Below are positions 16,587 through 25,529 of a DNA stretch of 64,000 nt, in pieces; the stretch's first letter is position 1, and each line of letters starts with the position of its first letter. The DNA is from an uncultured Alphaproteobacteria bacterium (GTDB lineage Bacteria; Pseudomonadota; Alphaproteobacteria; SP197). Below the pieces are notes generated by a model, which was not told the origin of the DNA, did not search any database, and saw only the letters and a list, made by a program, of their open reading frames with translations. The DNA lies in the NCBI GenBank assembly GCA_943787175.1, contig CALSLK010000005.1, positions 124,001 through 188,000 of the forward strand. The letters are read 5' to 3'. The translations under genes were made by a program, and so were the position numbers.

Positions 16587-17474
16587 ATGGCTGACCACCG
16601 CTATCTGACAACCCGCGAAGTGGCCGACCTTCTGCGCATCAAGGAGCGCAAGGTCTATGAGCTGGTTTCGGCCAATGCCATCCCGGTTTGCCGGGTCACC
16701 GGTAAACTGCTGTTTCCGCGTGAAGTCATCACGGCCTGGGTTGATGCCAGCGCGGAATACAACGGCGACCTGCAGGCGCTCAAAGACCTGCCGCCGGTTG
16801 TCGCGGGCAGTCATGATCCCCTGCTCGACTGGGCTTTGCGGGAATCGCGGTCCGGTCTGGCTACGGTCTATGAAGGCAGCCTTGCCGGGCTCGAGAAACT
16901 CGCCCATGGCAAGGCGCAGGCGGCCGGACTTCATGTCTTCGAGCCAGAAAACGGCGGCTGGAACCGCGTCCACCTTGCACGCACGCCCGGGCTCACCTCG
17001 GTTGTGCTGATCGAATGGGCGCGCCGCCAACAGGGGCTTGTTGTGGCGACAGATAATCCTCTCAACATTGAAAGCGTTGCCGACCTTGCCGGACACCGCA
17101 TCATCCCACGTCAGGCCGCCGCAGGCAGTCAGGTCCTGCTGCAGCATCTGATGGAAAAGGCCGGCATGACGGGCTCGGTCGCACTGCTCGATACGTCAGC
17201 CAGCAACGAAACCGACATTGCGCACGCTGTCGCGTCAGGAAAGGCCGATGCAGGTCTGGCCATCGAGTCGGTCGCACGGCAGTTTGGCCTTGGCTTTGTT
17301 CCTCTTGCACAAGAACGCTTTGATCTGGCGATCTGGCGGCGTGCCTATTTCGAACCGCCGATCCAGAACCTGCTCGCGTTTTCCCGCACCGAACGATTTG
17401 CCGAACGGGCCGCAGAGATGGGCGGCTATGACATAGGCGGACTTGGCACCGTTCAATTCAACGGCGCCCGCTAA
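16587..17474 (+). CDS. One-component regulator: excisionase-type HTH plus oxyanion-binding domain
   Basis: Residues 1-55 are a MerR/excisionase-like helix-turn-helix (YLTTREVADLLRIKERKVYELV). From about residue 70 onward the protein resembles a periplasmic binding domain of the molybdate/tungstate type without signal peptide (AGSHDPLLDWAL, then ADLAGHRIIPRQAAAGSQ). This architecture is known for regulators of molybdate or tungstate uptake. It converges on the tungstate transporter genes, with only 15 bases between the stops, so a role in sensing the oxyanion and controlling tupBCA is likely. It may be cotranscribed with the serine hydrolase. Confidence 0.8.
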   Translation: MADHRYLTTREVADLLRIKERKVYELVSANAIPVCRVTGKLLFPREVITAWVDASAEYNGDLQALKDLPPVVAGSHDPLLDWALRESRSGLATVYEGSLAGLEKLAHGKAQAAGLHVFEPENGGWNRVHLARTPGLTSVVLIEWARRQQGLVVATDNPLNIESVADLAGHRIIPRQAAAGSQVLLQHLMEKAGMTGSVALLDTSASNETDIAHAVASGKADAGLAIESVARQFGLGFVPLAQERFDLAIWRRAYFEPPIQNLLAFSRTERFAERAAEMGGYDIGGLGTVQFNGAR

Positions 17475-17489
17475 CACTTGCTCGCTCAA

Positions 17490-18317
17490 TCACTTCGCAT
17501 TCGGGAAAAACAGCTGCTGGCCATCAAGCTGGTAAGCGCCGATGGCATTCTGACCGTCACTGGAGAGCAGCCAGTCGATGAACGCCTGACCTTCATCTGA
17601 TTTCACATGCTCGAACCGCTGCGGGTTCACCAGGATCACGCCGTACTGATTGAACAACGCGTCATCGCCCTCGACCGCAATCACCAGGTCGCCCTTGTTC
17701 TCAAAGGCAATCCAGGTTGCGCGATCGGTCAGCGCATAGGCGCCCATGCCCGAAGCCGTGTTGAGCGTCGCACCCATGCCCGAACCGGTTTCCTGATACC
17801 AGTCACCGCTGGAAACCACGGGATCAACACCAGCCTCTTGCCAGAGTGAACGCTCCTTTTTGTGAGTCCCGGAATCATCGCCGCGTGAAGCGAACGCTGA
17901 ACCCGATTCTGCGATCATGGCAAGTGCATCCGACGCATTGGTCATGCCCATGACTGCGGCGGGATCGCCAGACGGGCCCACGATGACAAAGTCGTTGTAC
18001 ATCAGATCAAACCGCTCAACGCCCAGGCCATCGGCAACAAACGCCACTTCGGCTGACTCGGCGTGAACCAGAAGGACGTCGCCGTCGCCGTTTGCCGCGT
18101 TCCTGATCGCCTGACCGGTACCGACAGCAACAACGCGTACTTCGATGCCCGATGCTTCCGTGAACTGGGGCAGGATATGGTCGAACAGGCCCGAGTTCTG
18201 GGTCGATGTCGTTGACTGCACAAGGATGAAGGCATTGTCTGCCCGGGCAGCAGCGCCGAACAGGCTCAGGCTCAGAATCAGGGTTGCCAGAATGTTGCAG
18301 AGAGTTCGTTTCGTCAT
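17490..18317 (-). CDS. tupA: Tungstate ABC transporter, substrate-binding protein
   Basis: 275 residues from the ATG at 18317, with a Shine-Dalgarno (AGAAGGA) and a signal peptide ending around ARADNAF. The mature start STTSTQNSGLFDHILP and the YNDFVIVGP and SRGDDSGTHKKE segments are hallmarks of TupA/WtpA-like tungstate binding proteins. It binds the oxyanion in the periplasm and delivers it to TupB. It is the last gene of the tupB-tupC-tupA run on the minus strand. Sequence alone does not fully exclude molybdate, but TupA similarity is strong. Confidence 0.88.
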   Translation of the reverse strand: MTKRTLCNILATLILSLSLFGAAARADNAFILVQSTTSTQNSGLFDHILPQFTEASGIEVRVVAVGTGQAIRNAANGDGDVLLVHAESAEVAFVADGLGVERFDLMYNDFVIVGPSGDPAAVMGMTNASDALAMIAESGSAFASRGDDSGTHKKERSLWQEAGVDPVVSSGDWYQETGSGMGATLNTASGMGAYALTDRATWIAFENKGDLVIAVEGDDALFNQYGVILVNPQRFEHVKSDEGQAFIDWLLSSDGQNAIGAYQLDGQQLFFPNAK

Positions 18318-18342
18318 GATGGTTCCTTCTTGTCGAGGATTT

Positions 18343-19107
18343 TCAAAGCACGAGGCGGCCGGCGACAAAGGCGCTGGCTTTGGCCGATGCCGGCTCGTTG
18401 AAGAATGAGTCTGCGGAAACCGGCGCTTCAACCTGACCGTCATGCATGAACGCGATTCGATCGGCCAGGCGCTGTGCCTGGGCAGGATCATGAGTCACCA
18501 ACAGAATCCGCATGCCGGCTTCGGCAGAACGAACAATCAGATCCTCGATGGCAAGGGTCGAGCCGGGATCAAGATTCGCGGTTGGCTCATCAAGAAGTAG
18601 TGCCTGTGGCCCCGGTGCCAGTGCGCGCACTAGCGAGAGCCTCTGTTGTTCACCGCCCGAGAGAACCCGGGCAGGTGACGCGGCAAGGTGCTCCAGGCCG
18701 CCGCTGGCCAGAGCCGCAAGCGCACGGTCATGGCGCTCGACACGTGCAACGCCCGAGACCTTCAGCGCAAAGGCAACATTGGCAAGAGCCGTGCGGCGCA
18801 ACATCACGGGGCGATGGAAGACGAGTCCAACACGGCTGGCGCGCAGACGGTCCGGCGCCGTGCCGGCCCAGGTCACGGTGCCATGATCGGGTGCGATCAA
18901 CCCGGCAAGCAGGCGCAACAACAGGCTCTTGCCCGCACCGTTGGGGCCCATCAACGCTGTGACGCCGGGCTGATCAATCGTAAGCGCGGCGCCATCGACG
19001 AGCTTGCGGCCGTCTCGTTCGACAACCAGTTCCCTGCCACTTACCGGTAGAACTTCGGGGCCATCGAACTTCTCGGGCTCGGTTATGCGCGGAGCAACGT
19101 CAGGCAT
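18343..19107 (-). CDS. tupC: Tungstate ABC transporter, ATP-binding protein
   Basis: A 254-residue ATPase with Walker A GPNGAGKS, signature LSGGEQQRLS, Walker B ALLLDEPTANLD and the H-loop LLVTHD. It powers uptake through TupB. I place the start at 19107, where the ATG overlaps the end of tupB by eight bases; a longer frame to 19152 lies wholly within tupB. The 25-base gap to tupA fits an operon. Confidence 0.88.
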   Translation of the reverse strand: MPDVAPRITEPEKFDGPEVLPVSGRELVVERDGRKLVDGAALTIDQPGVTALMGPNGAGKSLLLRLLAGLIAPDHGTVTWAGTAPDRLRASRVGLVFHRPVMLRRTALANVAFALKVSGVARVERHDRALAALASGGLEHLAASPARVLSGGEQQRLSLVRALAPGPQALLLDEPTANLDPGSTLAIEDLIVRSAEAGMRILLVTHDPAQAQRLADRIAFMHDGQVEAPVSADSFFNEPASAKASAFVAGRLVL

Positions 19108-19807
19108 GGGCACGCCCGGCAACACCCATGCGCAGAAGCCCTGCCAGTGCATTGACGCCCAGGACGATCACCAGCAGAACGATACCCAGCCCCAGGGCGA
19201 GCTCGAGTGCGCCCTTGGAGGTTTCCAACGCAATCGCGGTCGTCATCACGCGGGTCACGTGGTTGATGTTGCCGCCGACCATGATGACGGCGCCGACCTC
19301 GGCAATGGCACGTCCGAACCCTGCCAGCAGGACCGTGAACAGGCCGACACGCGCTTCCCACAACAGGGTTGTGATCATGCCCGACCGCCCGATGCCGAAG
19401 GCACGAAGCTGTTCGTCATAGTCACCGTGAAGGTCTTCGATGGCCTGGCGTGTGAGCGCTGCAATGATTGGCGCAACCAGAACCGTCTGGGCGATCACCA
19501 TGGCCGAAGGCGTATAGAGCAAACCCCAATCCCCAAGCGGACCGGCGCGCGACAGCATCAGATAAACAGCAAGGCCTGCGACAACCGGTGGCAGGCCCAT
19601 CATGGCGTTCATCACAGCGATCACCACGGCACGTCCGGGAAACCGCATGACGGCAACCGCTGCACCGGCAGGCAGACCGATCAGGCCAGCAACGATCACG
19701 GCCGAAAGGCTGACCTGCAGCGACAGGGTCACGATTTCGAGCAGATCCGGGTCAAATCCGGCAATCAGCCGAAACGCTTGTGCAAACGCACCTGATAGAT
19801 CGTCCAT
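19100..19807 (-). CDS. tupB: Tungstate ABC transporter, permease
   Basis: 235 residues from the ATG at 19807 (GGAG six bases upstream); an in-frame ATG at 19834 is possible. Five to six membrane helices are visible, with the EAA-type coupling loop around QLRAFGIGRSG. The protein matches the TupB branch of binding-protein-dependent permeases. It is the first gene of the operon. The 100 bases upstream are AT-rich and hold two direct copies of ATCTACA (19833-19839 and 19870-19876), possible but unproven regulator contacts. Confidence 0.87.
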   Translation of the reverse strand: MDDLSGAFAQAFRLIAGFDPDLLEIVTLSLQVSLSAVIVAGLIGLPAGAAVAVMRFPGRAVVIAVMNAMMGLPPVVAGLAVYLMLSRAGPLGDWGLLYTPSAMVIAQTVLVAPIIAALTRQAIEDLHGDYDEQLRAFGIGRSGMITTLLWEARVGLFTVLLAGFGRAIAEVGAVIMVGGNINHVTRVMTTAIALETSKGALELALGLGIVLLVIVLGVNALAGLLRMGVAGRAHA

Positions 19808-19908
19808 GCCTGGCTCCAGGAAGAGCCGGAACATCTACAAAATCACGCAAGAACTCTAGAAAACGCGCAATCTACAGAAATAACACATCAAAACGCATAG
19901 ATACGCAC

Positions 19909-20118
19909 TTACGTCGACGCGTTATCCTTCGATCCGAAAAGTTCGGCTTCCAACTGCTTCTCCAGAGCTTTCAGGTCCTCAGGCGCCTGCATGCCAAAGG
20001 CGCGGGTCTCATTGAGCAATTCACGCAAACGCTCATAGAGCTCCATGCGATCTTCGGATTCGTCGTTGACCCGCTCCATGAGGATTCCAAGTTCGGCTTT
20101 CAGATCTTCGAAGGCCAT
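19909..20118 (-). CDS. Small helical protein of unknown function
   Basis: A 69-residue, strongly charged, all-helical protein: MAFEDLKAELGILMERV, then ERLRELLNETRAFG and LKALEKQLEAELFG. It has a good Shine-Dalgarno (AGGGAGAAAGG) before its ATG. Similar small proteins are common in alphaproteobacteria, but I know no function. It stands between the SDR and the tup operon on the same strand, with a gap of about 75 bases to tupB. Confidence 0.7.
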   Translation of the reverse strand: MAFEDLKAELGILMERVNDESEDRMELYERLRELLNETRAFGMQAPEDLKALEKQLEAELFGSKDNAST

Positions 20119-20178
20119 GACCTTTCTCCCTGTTTCCTATCTTGCACATTGGCGCGACCAGGCCCGCATGCAAGGCCA

Positions 20179-20931
20179 TCAGGGTACCGCGCGCCCTCCT
20201 GATGCATCGATGATGCTGCCGGTGACATAGGACGCCTCATCGGACATCAGCCAGACAATCGCGTTGGCAATCTCAGCGGCCTTGCCGATCCGTCCCATGG
20301 GCATGGTCTTGACGACCTCCTTGAGCCAGGCTTCATCAGCATCGGCAAGCATCTCGGTTTCGGTAACACCCGGGCGCACGGCGTTGACGCGGATGCCGTC
20401 GCCGCCGGCTTCGCGCGCAAGGCCCGTGGTGATGACATCAACCGCGCCCTTGGATGCGGCATAGTCGATGAACGCATTAACCCCGCCAGTGCGCGCGGCA
20501 GCAGACGAGACATTGACGATCGAGCCACCCTTGCCGCCATGGCGGGTCGACATGCGCCGCACAGCAGCCTGCGAACAATAGAACACGCCAAAGACATTAA
20601 CCGCGATGGTGTCGACCATGTCCTGAGGCAAGGTGTCTTCAATCCGTGCATGGGTCTTGCCAATGCCGGCATTGTTGATCAGCGCATCGAGTGTTCCCAG
20701 CTCCTGATCCACGGCGGCAAACATGGCTTCGACCTGTTCGACCTGCGAGACATCAGCCTGAACCGCCATGGCGCGCTGGCCCGCCTGCTCCACGGCTTCG
20801 ACCACCCCGGCTGCCTTGTCGGCATTGGATGTGAAATTGACGGCGACGTCATAGCCCATCCCCGCCGCCATCAGGGCAACCTCCCGGCCGATCCCCCGGC
20901 TGCCACCGGTCACCAACACGATCTTGGACAT
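20179..20931 (-). CDS. Short-chain dehydrogenase/reductase
   Basis: A 250-residue classical SDR: TGGSRGIG coenzyme motif at residues 8-15, NNAGIG near 87, catalytic Ser in VNVSSAA, and YAASK (Tyr and Lys) near 155. The C-terminal VTGSIIDASGG is typical of the glucose-1-dehydrogenase/FabG-like group. It uses NAD(P)H to interconvert an alcohol and a ketone. Substrate unknown. Shine-Dalgarno AGGGAGAAGG precedes the start. Confidence 0.88.
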   Translation of the reverse strand: MSKIVLVTGGSRGIGREVALMAAGMGYDVAVNFTSNADKAAGVVEAVEQAGQRAMAVQADVSQVEQVEAMFAAVDQELGTLDALINNAGIGKTHARIEDTLPQDMVDTIAVNVFGVFYCSQAAVRRMSTRHGGKGGSIVNVSSAAARTGGVNAFIDYAASKGAVDVITTGLAREAGGDGIRVNAVRPGVTETEMLADADEAWLKEVVKTMPMGRIGKAAEIANAIVWLMSDEASYVTGSIIDASGGRAVP

Positions 20932-21202
20932 GCGCCTTCTCCCTGTTCTTCAGACCTGCCTTGAGACATCCCAGGGCAGCATTGCCCGCCGCGGCAGGGG
21001 GCCCTCCACACAAATCGATGGTTCAACCCCATGCAAAGTAGATTTGGTGTGTCATCAAGCCGCAGATACCAGATATCGCTGCGCAATCACCCATGCGGCC
21101 ACCATGTTGCGCCGGTGCGTCAGATACAGTTCAGCCCAGATTCCCGGACACAGCAAGAGCCGAACCCGGCAAAAGGCAAGAAGCAGGTCAATTTGAAAGA
21201 GC

Positions 21203-21276
21203 TGGCTGGGGCGCCTGGATTCGAACCAGGGATCACGGGATCAAAACCCGATGCCTTACCGCTTGGCCACGCCCCA
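21203..21276 (-). tRNA. tRNA-Gln (UUG)
   Basis: The minus strand folds into a standard cloverleaf: acceptor TGGGGCG/CGCCCCA, D arm GCC...GGC, anticodon loop TTTTGAT with anticodon TTG, T arm CCTGG-TTCGAAT-CCAGG, and an encoded CCA end (21203-21205). Anticodon UUG reads Gln. One T-T mismatch sits at the top of the anticodon stem. A TTTATA box lies about 13 bases upstream and may be its -10. Confidence 0.95.
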
Positions 21277-21338
21277 ACAGCGCGCCCTATAAAGCCGAAT
21301 CCGGGCCGGGACGCAAGAACACCCGGGCTGTTTTGCGG

Positions 21339-22673
21339 TCAGGCCAGAACGATTTTCTCGCGATGATCAACAACAGCCCGTGTTGCATTGCGCGTGTCGA
21401 TCACCAGAGGACTGGCAGCAACCAGCGCAGCGTAGTCGATGGCATCGTGATCGGTCACGATCAGGGCAACGTCATGGCCCCCGCCAACGACATCAGCCCA
21501 TGGAACACTTTCGCGTCCTGAAAGCTCGGCATGTTCACGCCCGGTCTGAATGACCCCGATGTAGGGATCATGAAATGAGACGACGGCGCCACGTGCTTCC
21601 AGAAGCGAGGTCAGCTTCAGGGCCGGGCTTTCACGGATATCATCCACGTTCTTCTTGTAGGCCATGCCCATCAGCAGGACCTTTGCGCCGTTCAGACCAC
21701 GGGCGAAGCGCTTGTCGAGTTCCTCACCCAGGCGCGCAACGATGTGTGCGGGCATGGCCGTGTTGACCTCACCCGCCAGTTCGATGAAGCGGGTCGCCAC
21801 ATCGAACTCACGTGCCTTCCAGGTCAGATAGAACGGATCAATGGGAATGCAGTGACCGCCCAGACCGGGGCCTGGATAAAACGGCATGTAGCCAAACGGC
21901 TTGGATTTGGCCGCTTCGATAACTTCCCAGATGTCGATGCCCATGCTGTCGTAGACAAGCTTGAGTTCGTTCACGAGCGCAATATTGACCGACCGGAAGA
22001 TGTTCTCGGTCAGTTTGACGGCTTCTGCCGTGCTGGTGTCGGTGACCGGCACCGTACCGGCGCTGGTGATCGCCTCATAAAAGGCACAAGCTGCAGAGCG
22101 CGCGGGCTCACCATCACCCCCAACGACTTTGGGTATCTGCGTCGTCCCGTAATCGATGTTGCCCGGGTCTTCCCGCTCGGGCGAATAGGCTAGCAGGAAG
22201 TCTGTTCCCGACTTCAGACCGCTGGCCTCCAAAACGGGTTTGACGAGATCCTCGGTCGTGCCGGGATAAGTCGTTGATTCCAGGATCACCAGTTGCCCTG
22301 CACGCAGGGATGCTGCGATGGCCTGGGAAGTCAGCTCGACATACCGCATGTCGGGTTCGCGATTGACGGTCAGCGGCGTCGGCACACAGATCAGGACGAT
22401 GTCGGCTTCACCCAATCGCTGCATGTCGGTCGTCGCTGCAAAGCGACCCGATTGCGCGAGGGCCCCGGTTGCATCGGAATCGATATGGCGAATGTAGCTT
22501 TCACCTGCATCCAACCGGCTGATTTTTTCAGGATCGGAATCAAAGCCGATCACATGGAAACCTGCGGCATGTGCAGCCAGCACCAGGGGCAGGCCGACAT
22601 AGCCCAGCCCGATCACGCCCACACTTGCACGGCGGTCCCCGATCAGGCCGCCCAAATCTTCAATCTTGCTCAT
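21339..22673 (-). CDS. UDP-sugar 6-dehydrogenase (WbpA/UDP-GlcNAc dehydrogenase type)
   Basis: 444 residues from the ATG at 22673, whose bases overlap the ispE stop (ATGA). NAD motif VGVIGLGYVGLPL at the N-terminus, the CVPTPL segment, and the catalytic cysteine in GLGGHCIPIDP are all present. Closest in style to WbpA/WecC enzymes that oxidise UDP-GlcNAc or UDP-ManNAc to the uronic acid for surface polysaccharide. No other sugar genes are adjacent, so the exact substrate is open. Confidence 0.88.
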   Translation of the reverse strand: MSKIEDLGGLIGDRRASVGVIGLGYVGLPLVLAAHAAGFHVIGFDSDPEKISRLDAGESYIRHIDSDATGALAQSGRFAATTDMQRLGEADIVLICVPTPLTVNREPDMRYVELTSQAIAASLRAGQLVILESTTYPGTTEDLVKPVLEASGLKSGTDFLLAYSPEREDPGNIDYGTTQIPKVVGGDGEPARSAACAFYEAITSAGTVPVTDTSTAEAVKLTENIFRSVNIALVNELKLVYDSMGIDIWEVIEAAKSKPFGYMPFYPGPGLGGHCIPIDPFYLTWKAREFDVATRFIELAGEVNTAMPAHIVARLGEELDKRFARGLNGAKVLLMGMAYKKNVDDIRESPALKLTSLLEARGAVVSFHDPYIGVIQTGREHAELSGRESVPWADVVGGGHDVALIVTDHDAIDYAALVAASPLVIDTRNATRAVVDHREKIVLA

Positions 22674-23578
22674 AATTGTCCGTTTATCGGCTTGTCGTTG
22701 CCAAGGGAAGCAGCCCCAGTAACCATTTCTGTGGCCACGATCCACCAATCTGGATGCAGATCACGCAATCGGGCGGCAACCGCCTGGGCCTGATGCAGTG
22801 TTGCAGCAAGGCCAAAGCAGGTTGCGCCGCTACCGCTCATGCGGGCCAGCCCGATATTCCGCTGTCTGCGCAAGGCATCGAGCACCTCGACAATCAGCGG
22901 TTCCAGCCGGCATGCTGCCTCTTCGAGATCGTTGCTGCGCCGCGCCAGTTCCCTGACCAGATCGTCGAATCCGGCAAGTCGGGCCTCCAGGGGGTCGGCT
23001 GCGGAGAAGTCACCAGAACGCTCTCCGAAGACCTGTGGTGTCGACAGCGGCCTGCCAGGATTCACAAGCACCATGGCTGCCGAAGGTAATTGCGGCGCGG
23101 TGCGGATGACTTCCCCGATCCCCGAAACGAGAATCGGTTGCTCGCTGAGGCACGGTGGCACATCAGCACCCAGGGTTTGCGCGATAGGATTCAAATCCTC
23201 AGGTCCACCGATCAGGCGGGCCACCGCCTTCAGCATTGCAGCGGCATCAGCAGAGCCGCCGCCTATGCCGGATGCAACAGGAAGGTTTTTTTCCAGGTGC
23301 ACACGGAAGGCGCCACGGTGGTCCATTTTCCGGCGCACCACATCAACAGCACGCATCACCAAATTGTCCCTGGAATCTTCATCAGCAAGTGCAGCTGCAA
23401 AGGGTCCACTCACGTCCAGGCTGTCGGCATCGGCGTGTGCGAGCCAAAGCCTGTCTGCGATCCCTGCCCGAACAAACAGGCTGTCGAGCGCGTGGAGCCC
23501 GTCCTCGCGACGGCCTGTCACATGCAGGTAGAGATTGATCTTGGCTCTTGCCTTGATCGGTCCCGGGTCGGCCTGCAT
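22670..23578 (-). CDS. ispE: 4-diphosphocytidyl-2-C-methyl-D-erythritol kinase
   Basis: 302 residues with GHMP-kinase features: ARAKINLYLHV at the start and the ATP loop PVASGIGGGSADAA near residue 97. It phosphorylates CDP-ME in the MEP pathway of isoprenoid synthesis; a second MEP gene, ispH, lies at 56960. The start at 23578 is four bases from the TPR-lipoprotein stop, so the two are cotranscribed. Length is normal. Confidence 0.93.
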   Translation of the reverse strand: MQADPGPIKARAKINLYLHVTGRREDGLHALDSLFVRAGIADRLWLAHADADSLDVSGPFAAALADEDSRDNLVMRAVDVVRRKMDHRGAFRVHLEKNLPVASGIGGGSADAAAMLKAVARLIGGPEDLNPIAQTLGADVPPCLSEQPILVSGIGEVIRTAPQLPSAAMVLVNPGRPLSTPQVFGERSGDFSAADPLEARLAGFDDLVRELARRSNDLEEAACRLEPLIVEVLDALRRQRNIGLARMSGSGATCFGLAATLHQAQAVAARLRDLHPDWWIVATEMVTGAASLGNDKPINGQL

Positions 23579-23582
23579 CGGG

Positions 23583-25385
23583 TCAGATATCGTTGCCGTC
23601 TGAAAGGCCTGACTGCAGCTTGGTCTGGATCGCATCGACCAGTTCCGGATCGTCTTCGCCCAACGACATGGCGCGGCGCCACTGGAATCTGGCCTCGGCC
23701 CGGCGGCCTACCATCCAGTAGGCATCACCCAGGTGATCGTTGATAACCGGATCGCCAGGTTCGTATTCGACCGCACGCTCCAGCTGCACCACGGCATCGT
23801 CGAACCGGCCGAGCCGATAATAGGCCCAGCCCAGACTGTCGGTAATGAAGCCGTCCAGTGGCCGTTGGTTCACCGCACGCTCGATCATGTCGAGGGCTTC
23901 ATCCAGCCGCTCGCCCCGGTCGACCCATGTGTAACCCAGATAATTCAGAACAAAGGGATGGTCGGGCTCGATCTCGAGAGCGGCCAGGAAATCACTTTCC
24001 GCACGCGGCCAGTCACCGGCACGTTCCAGTGCAATGCCGCGCACATATCGCAGACGCCAATTGTCCTCGATCTCACTGCCCAGCAGTGCGAACGCAGTAT
24101 CATAGGCTTCGACAGCCTCCGCCCAACGCTCGTGCACGCGCAGAATGTCGCCAAGCACAACAACCGCATCGCTGCGGTCGGGCCGCTCTTCAACCATCTG
24201 GCGCAGAAGAGCGATCGCCTGATCGGGCTGTCCGCCATCATCCTGATTGAGCGCCACCCGCAACCTTGCCGTCCAGTCCAGAGGCGAGCTTGCGCTGATC
24301 CGGCGGTAGGCTTCGATCGCTTTGAGATGTTTGCCCTGCATTTCAAGGATGTCACCGATCAGCAGGGAAATGACATCGTTTTGCGGCATCATGTAGGCAG
24401 CGACCTGACCATAGGCCAGAGCGATTTCTGGGCCATCGCTCTGTTGGGCTGCACTTGCTACGGCAAACAGGGCTTCGGCGGCGCCATCACGCGCTTCATC
24501 GATCTGTGCAACCGGGCTGCCTGAGCCATCAAGCCGTGCAAGCGCGTTTTCAAGCCAGAGTGAATCAGGATTGGCCTCCAGGAACGCACTGTAAAGCGCC
24601 TGTGCATCTTCGGGTCGACCGAGCCGCTCCAGGAAGCCGCCATACGCAAGCACCACCCTGTAGGCACCACCGGGCTGACCTTCGACAGATCGCACGAAGG
24701 CTTCTTCGGCTTCAACGGGCCGGCCGGCAAGATCCAGGATCAGCGCCAGGTGATAGGACCGCAGAGTATCAAAGCCATCACCCAGGTTCGTTGGTCCCAG
24801 GGCATCGACCGCGTCATCGAATTCGCCGCGGCCTGCAGCAACCCAGGCTTCCAGCATGGGCACCAGGATCGTGTTGTAGCCAGTGATCGGCAACCGCGCC
24901 AAGGCATCGTCAGCCTCGTCATAGGCACCACGATCAAGCGCGTCCGCGGCCACGGTGAGCGGCGAAAACTGATCGATGCCTTCGCCCACAAGCAGTTTGC
25001 GGGCGATCGGCAAAGCTTCCGGGATGCGGCCGGCCGAGACGAGTGCAAAATGGGCCTGACGCATCAGATCCTTGTTGCCGGAATCAGCTGCTAGCGCGAC
25101 CAGAAGATAGTCGGAAGCCGCCGACATATCGCGTTCGCCAATGGCCGATTGCGCAGCCAGATAGGCGCCCGACGAGGAGGCCGCTGCCGACAATGGCAGC
25201 TGGGTAGCACCTGAAAGGTCAACAAACTCGTCGTTTGCCTGTGCAAGCGTTGCAGGTGCCAGGTCGCTGCGCTGCGCTTCCTGGGATTCGCTGCTGGTCT
25301 TGCAACCCGACAGCAAGAGCAATGCGGCGACGGCCGCAGTAGCGACAGCACCCAACGAGGTTCCCAATCGGTCGTGGTCACGCAT
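23583..25385 (-). CDS. TPR-repeat lipoprotein
   Basis: A 600-residue protein with a signal peptide ending in the lipobox LLSGC near residue 28, so it is probably an outer- or inner-membrane lipoprotein. Many tetratricopeptide motifs follow, most clearly in the last 250 residues (GWAYYRLGRFDDAVVQLERA, DPVINDHLGDAYW). TPR proteins serve as scaffolds. In alphaproteobacteria a long TPR gene commonly precedes ispE, as here, but its role is unknown. Confidence 0.83.
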   Translation of the reverse strand: MRDHDRLGTSLGAVATAAVAALLLLSGCKTSSESQEAQRSDLAPATLAQANDEFVDLSGATQLPLSAAASSSGAYLAAQSAIGERDMSAASDYLLVALAADSGNKDLMRQAHFALVSAGRIPEALPIARKLLVGEGIDQFSPLTVAADALDRGAYDEADDALARLPITGYNTILVPMLEAWVAAGRGEFDDAVDALGPTNLGDGFDTLRSYHLALILDLAGRPVEAEEAFVRSVEGQPGGAYRVVLAYGGFLERLGRPEDAQALYSAFLEANPDSLWLENALARLDGSGSPVAQIDEARDGAAEALFAVASAAQQSDGPEIALAYGQVAAYMMPQNDVISLLIGDILEMQGKHLKAIEAYRRISASSPLDWTARLRVALNQDDGGQPDQAIALLRQMVEERPDRSDAVVVLGDILRVHERWAEAVEAYDTAFALLGSEIEDNWRLRYVRGIALERAGDWPRAESDFLAALEIEPDHPFVLNYLGYTWVDRGERLDEALDMIERAVNQRPLDGFITDSLGWAYYRLGRFDDAVVQLERAVEYEPGDPVINDHLGDAYWMVGRRAEARFQWRRAMSLGEDDPELVDAIQTKLQSGLSDGNDI

Positions 25386-25529
25386 GGTGCGTCACTCTTT
25401 CACTGCGATGAACAAGGCATTGAACACGTCACATCCGGTGAGATGCAACGCAATAACGGCTACCTTAGACGACGCCGAGCGGCGGCACAAAGCCGGACCG
25501 CTCAAACATCCGTGTGGCCGCAAAGCCTG

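Noticed and set aside
20932..21202. A possible small gene between the SDR and the tRNA
   Set aside because: Short frames there lack a start with a ribosome-binding site or recognisable composition; I see nothing in this spacer.
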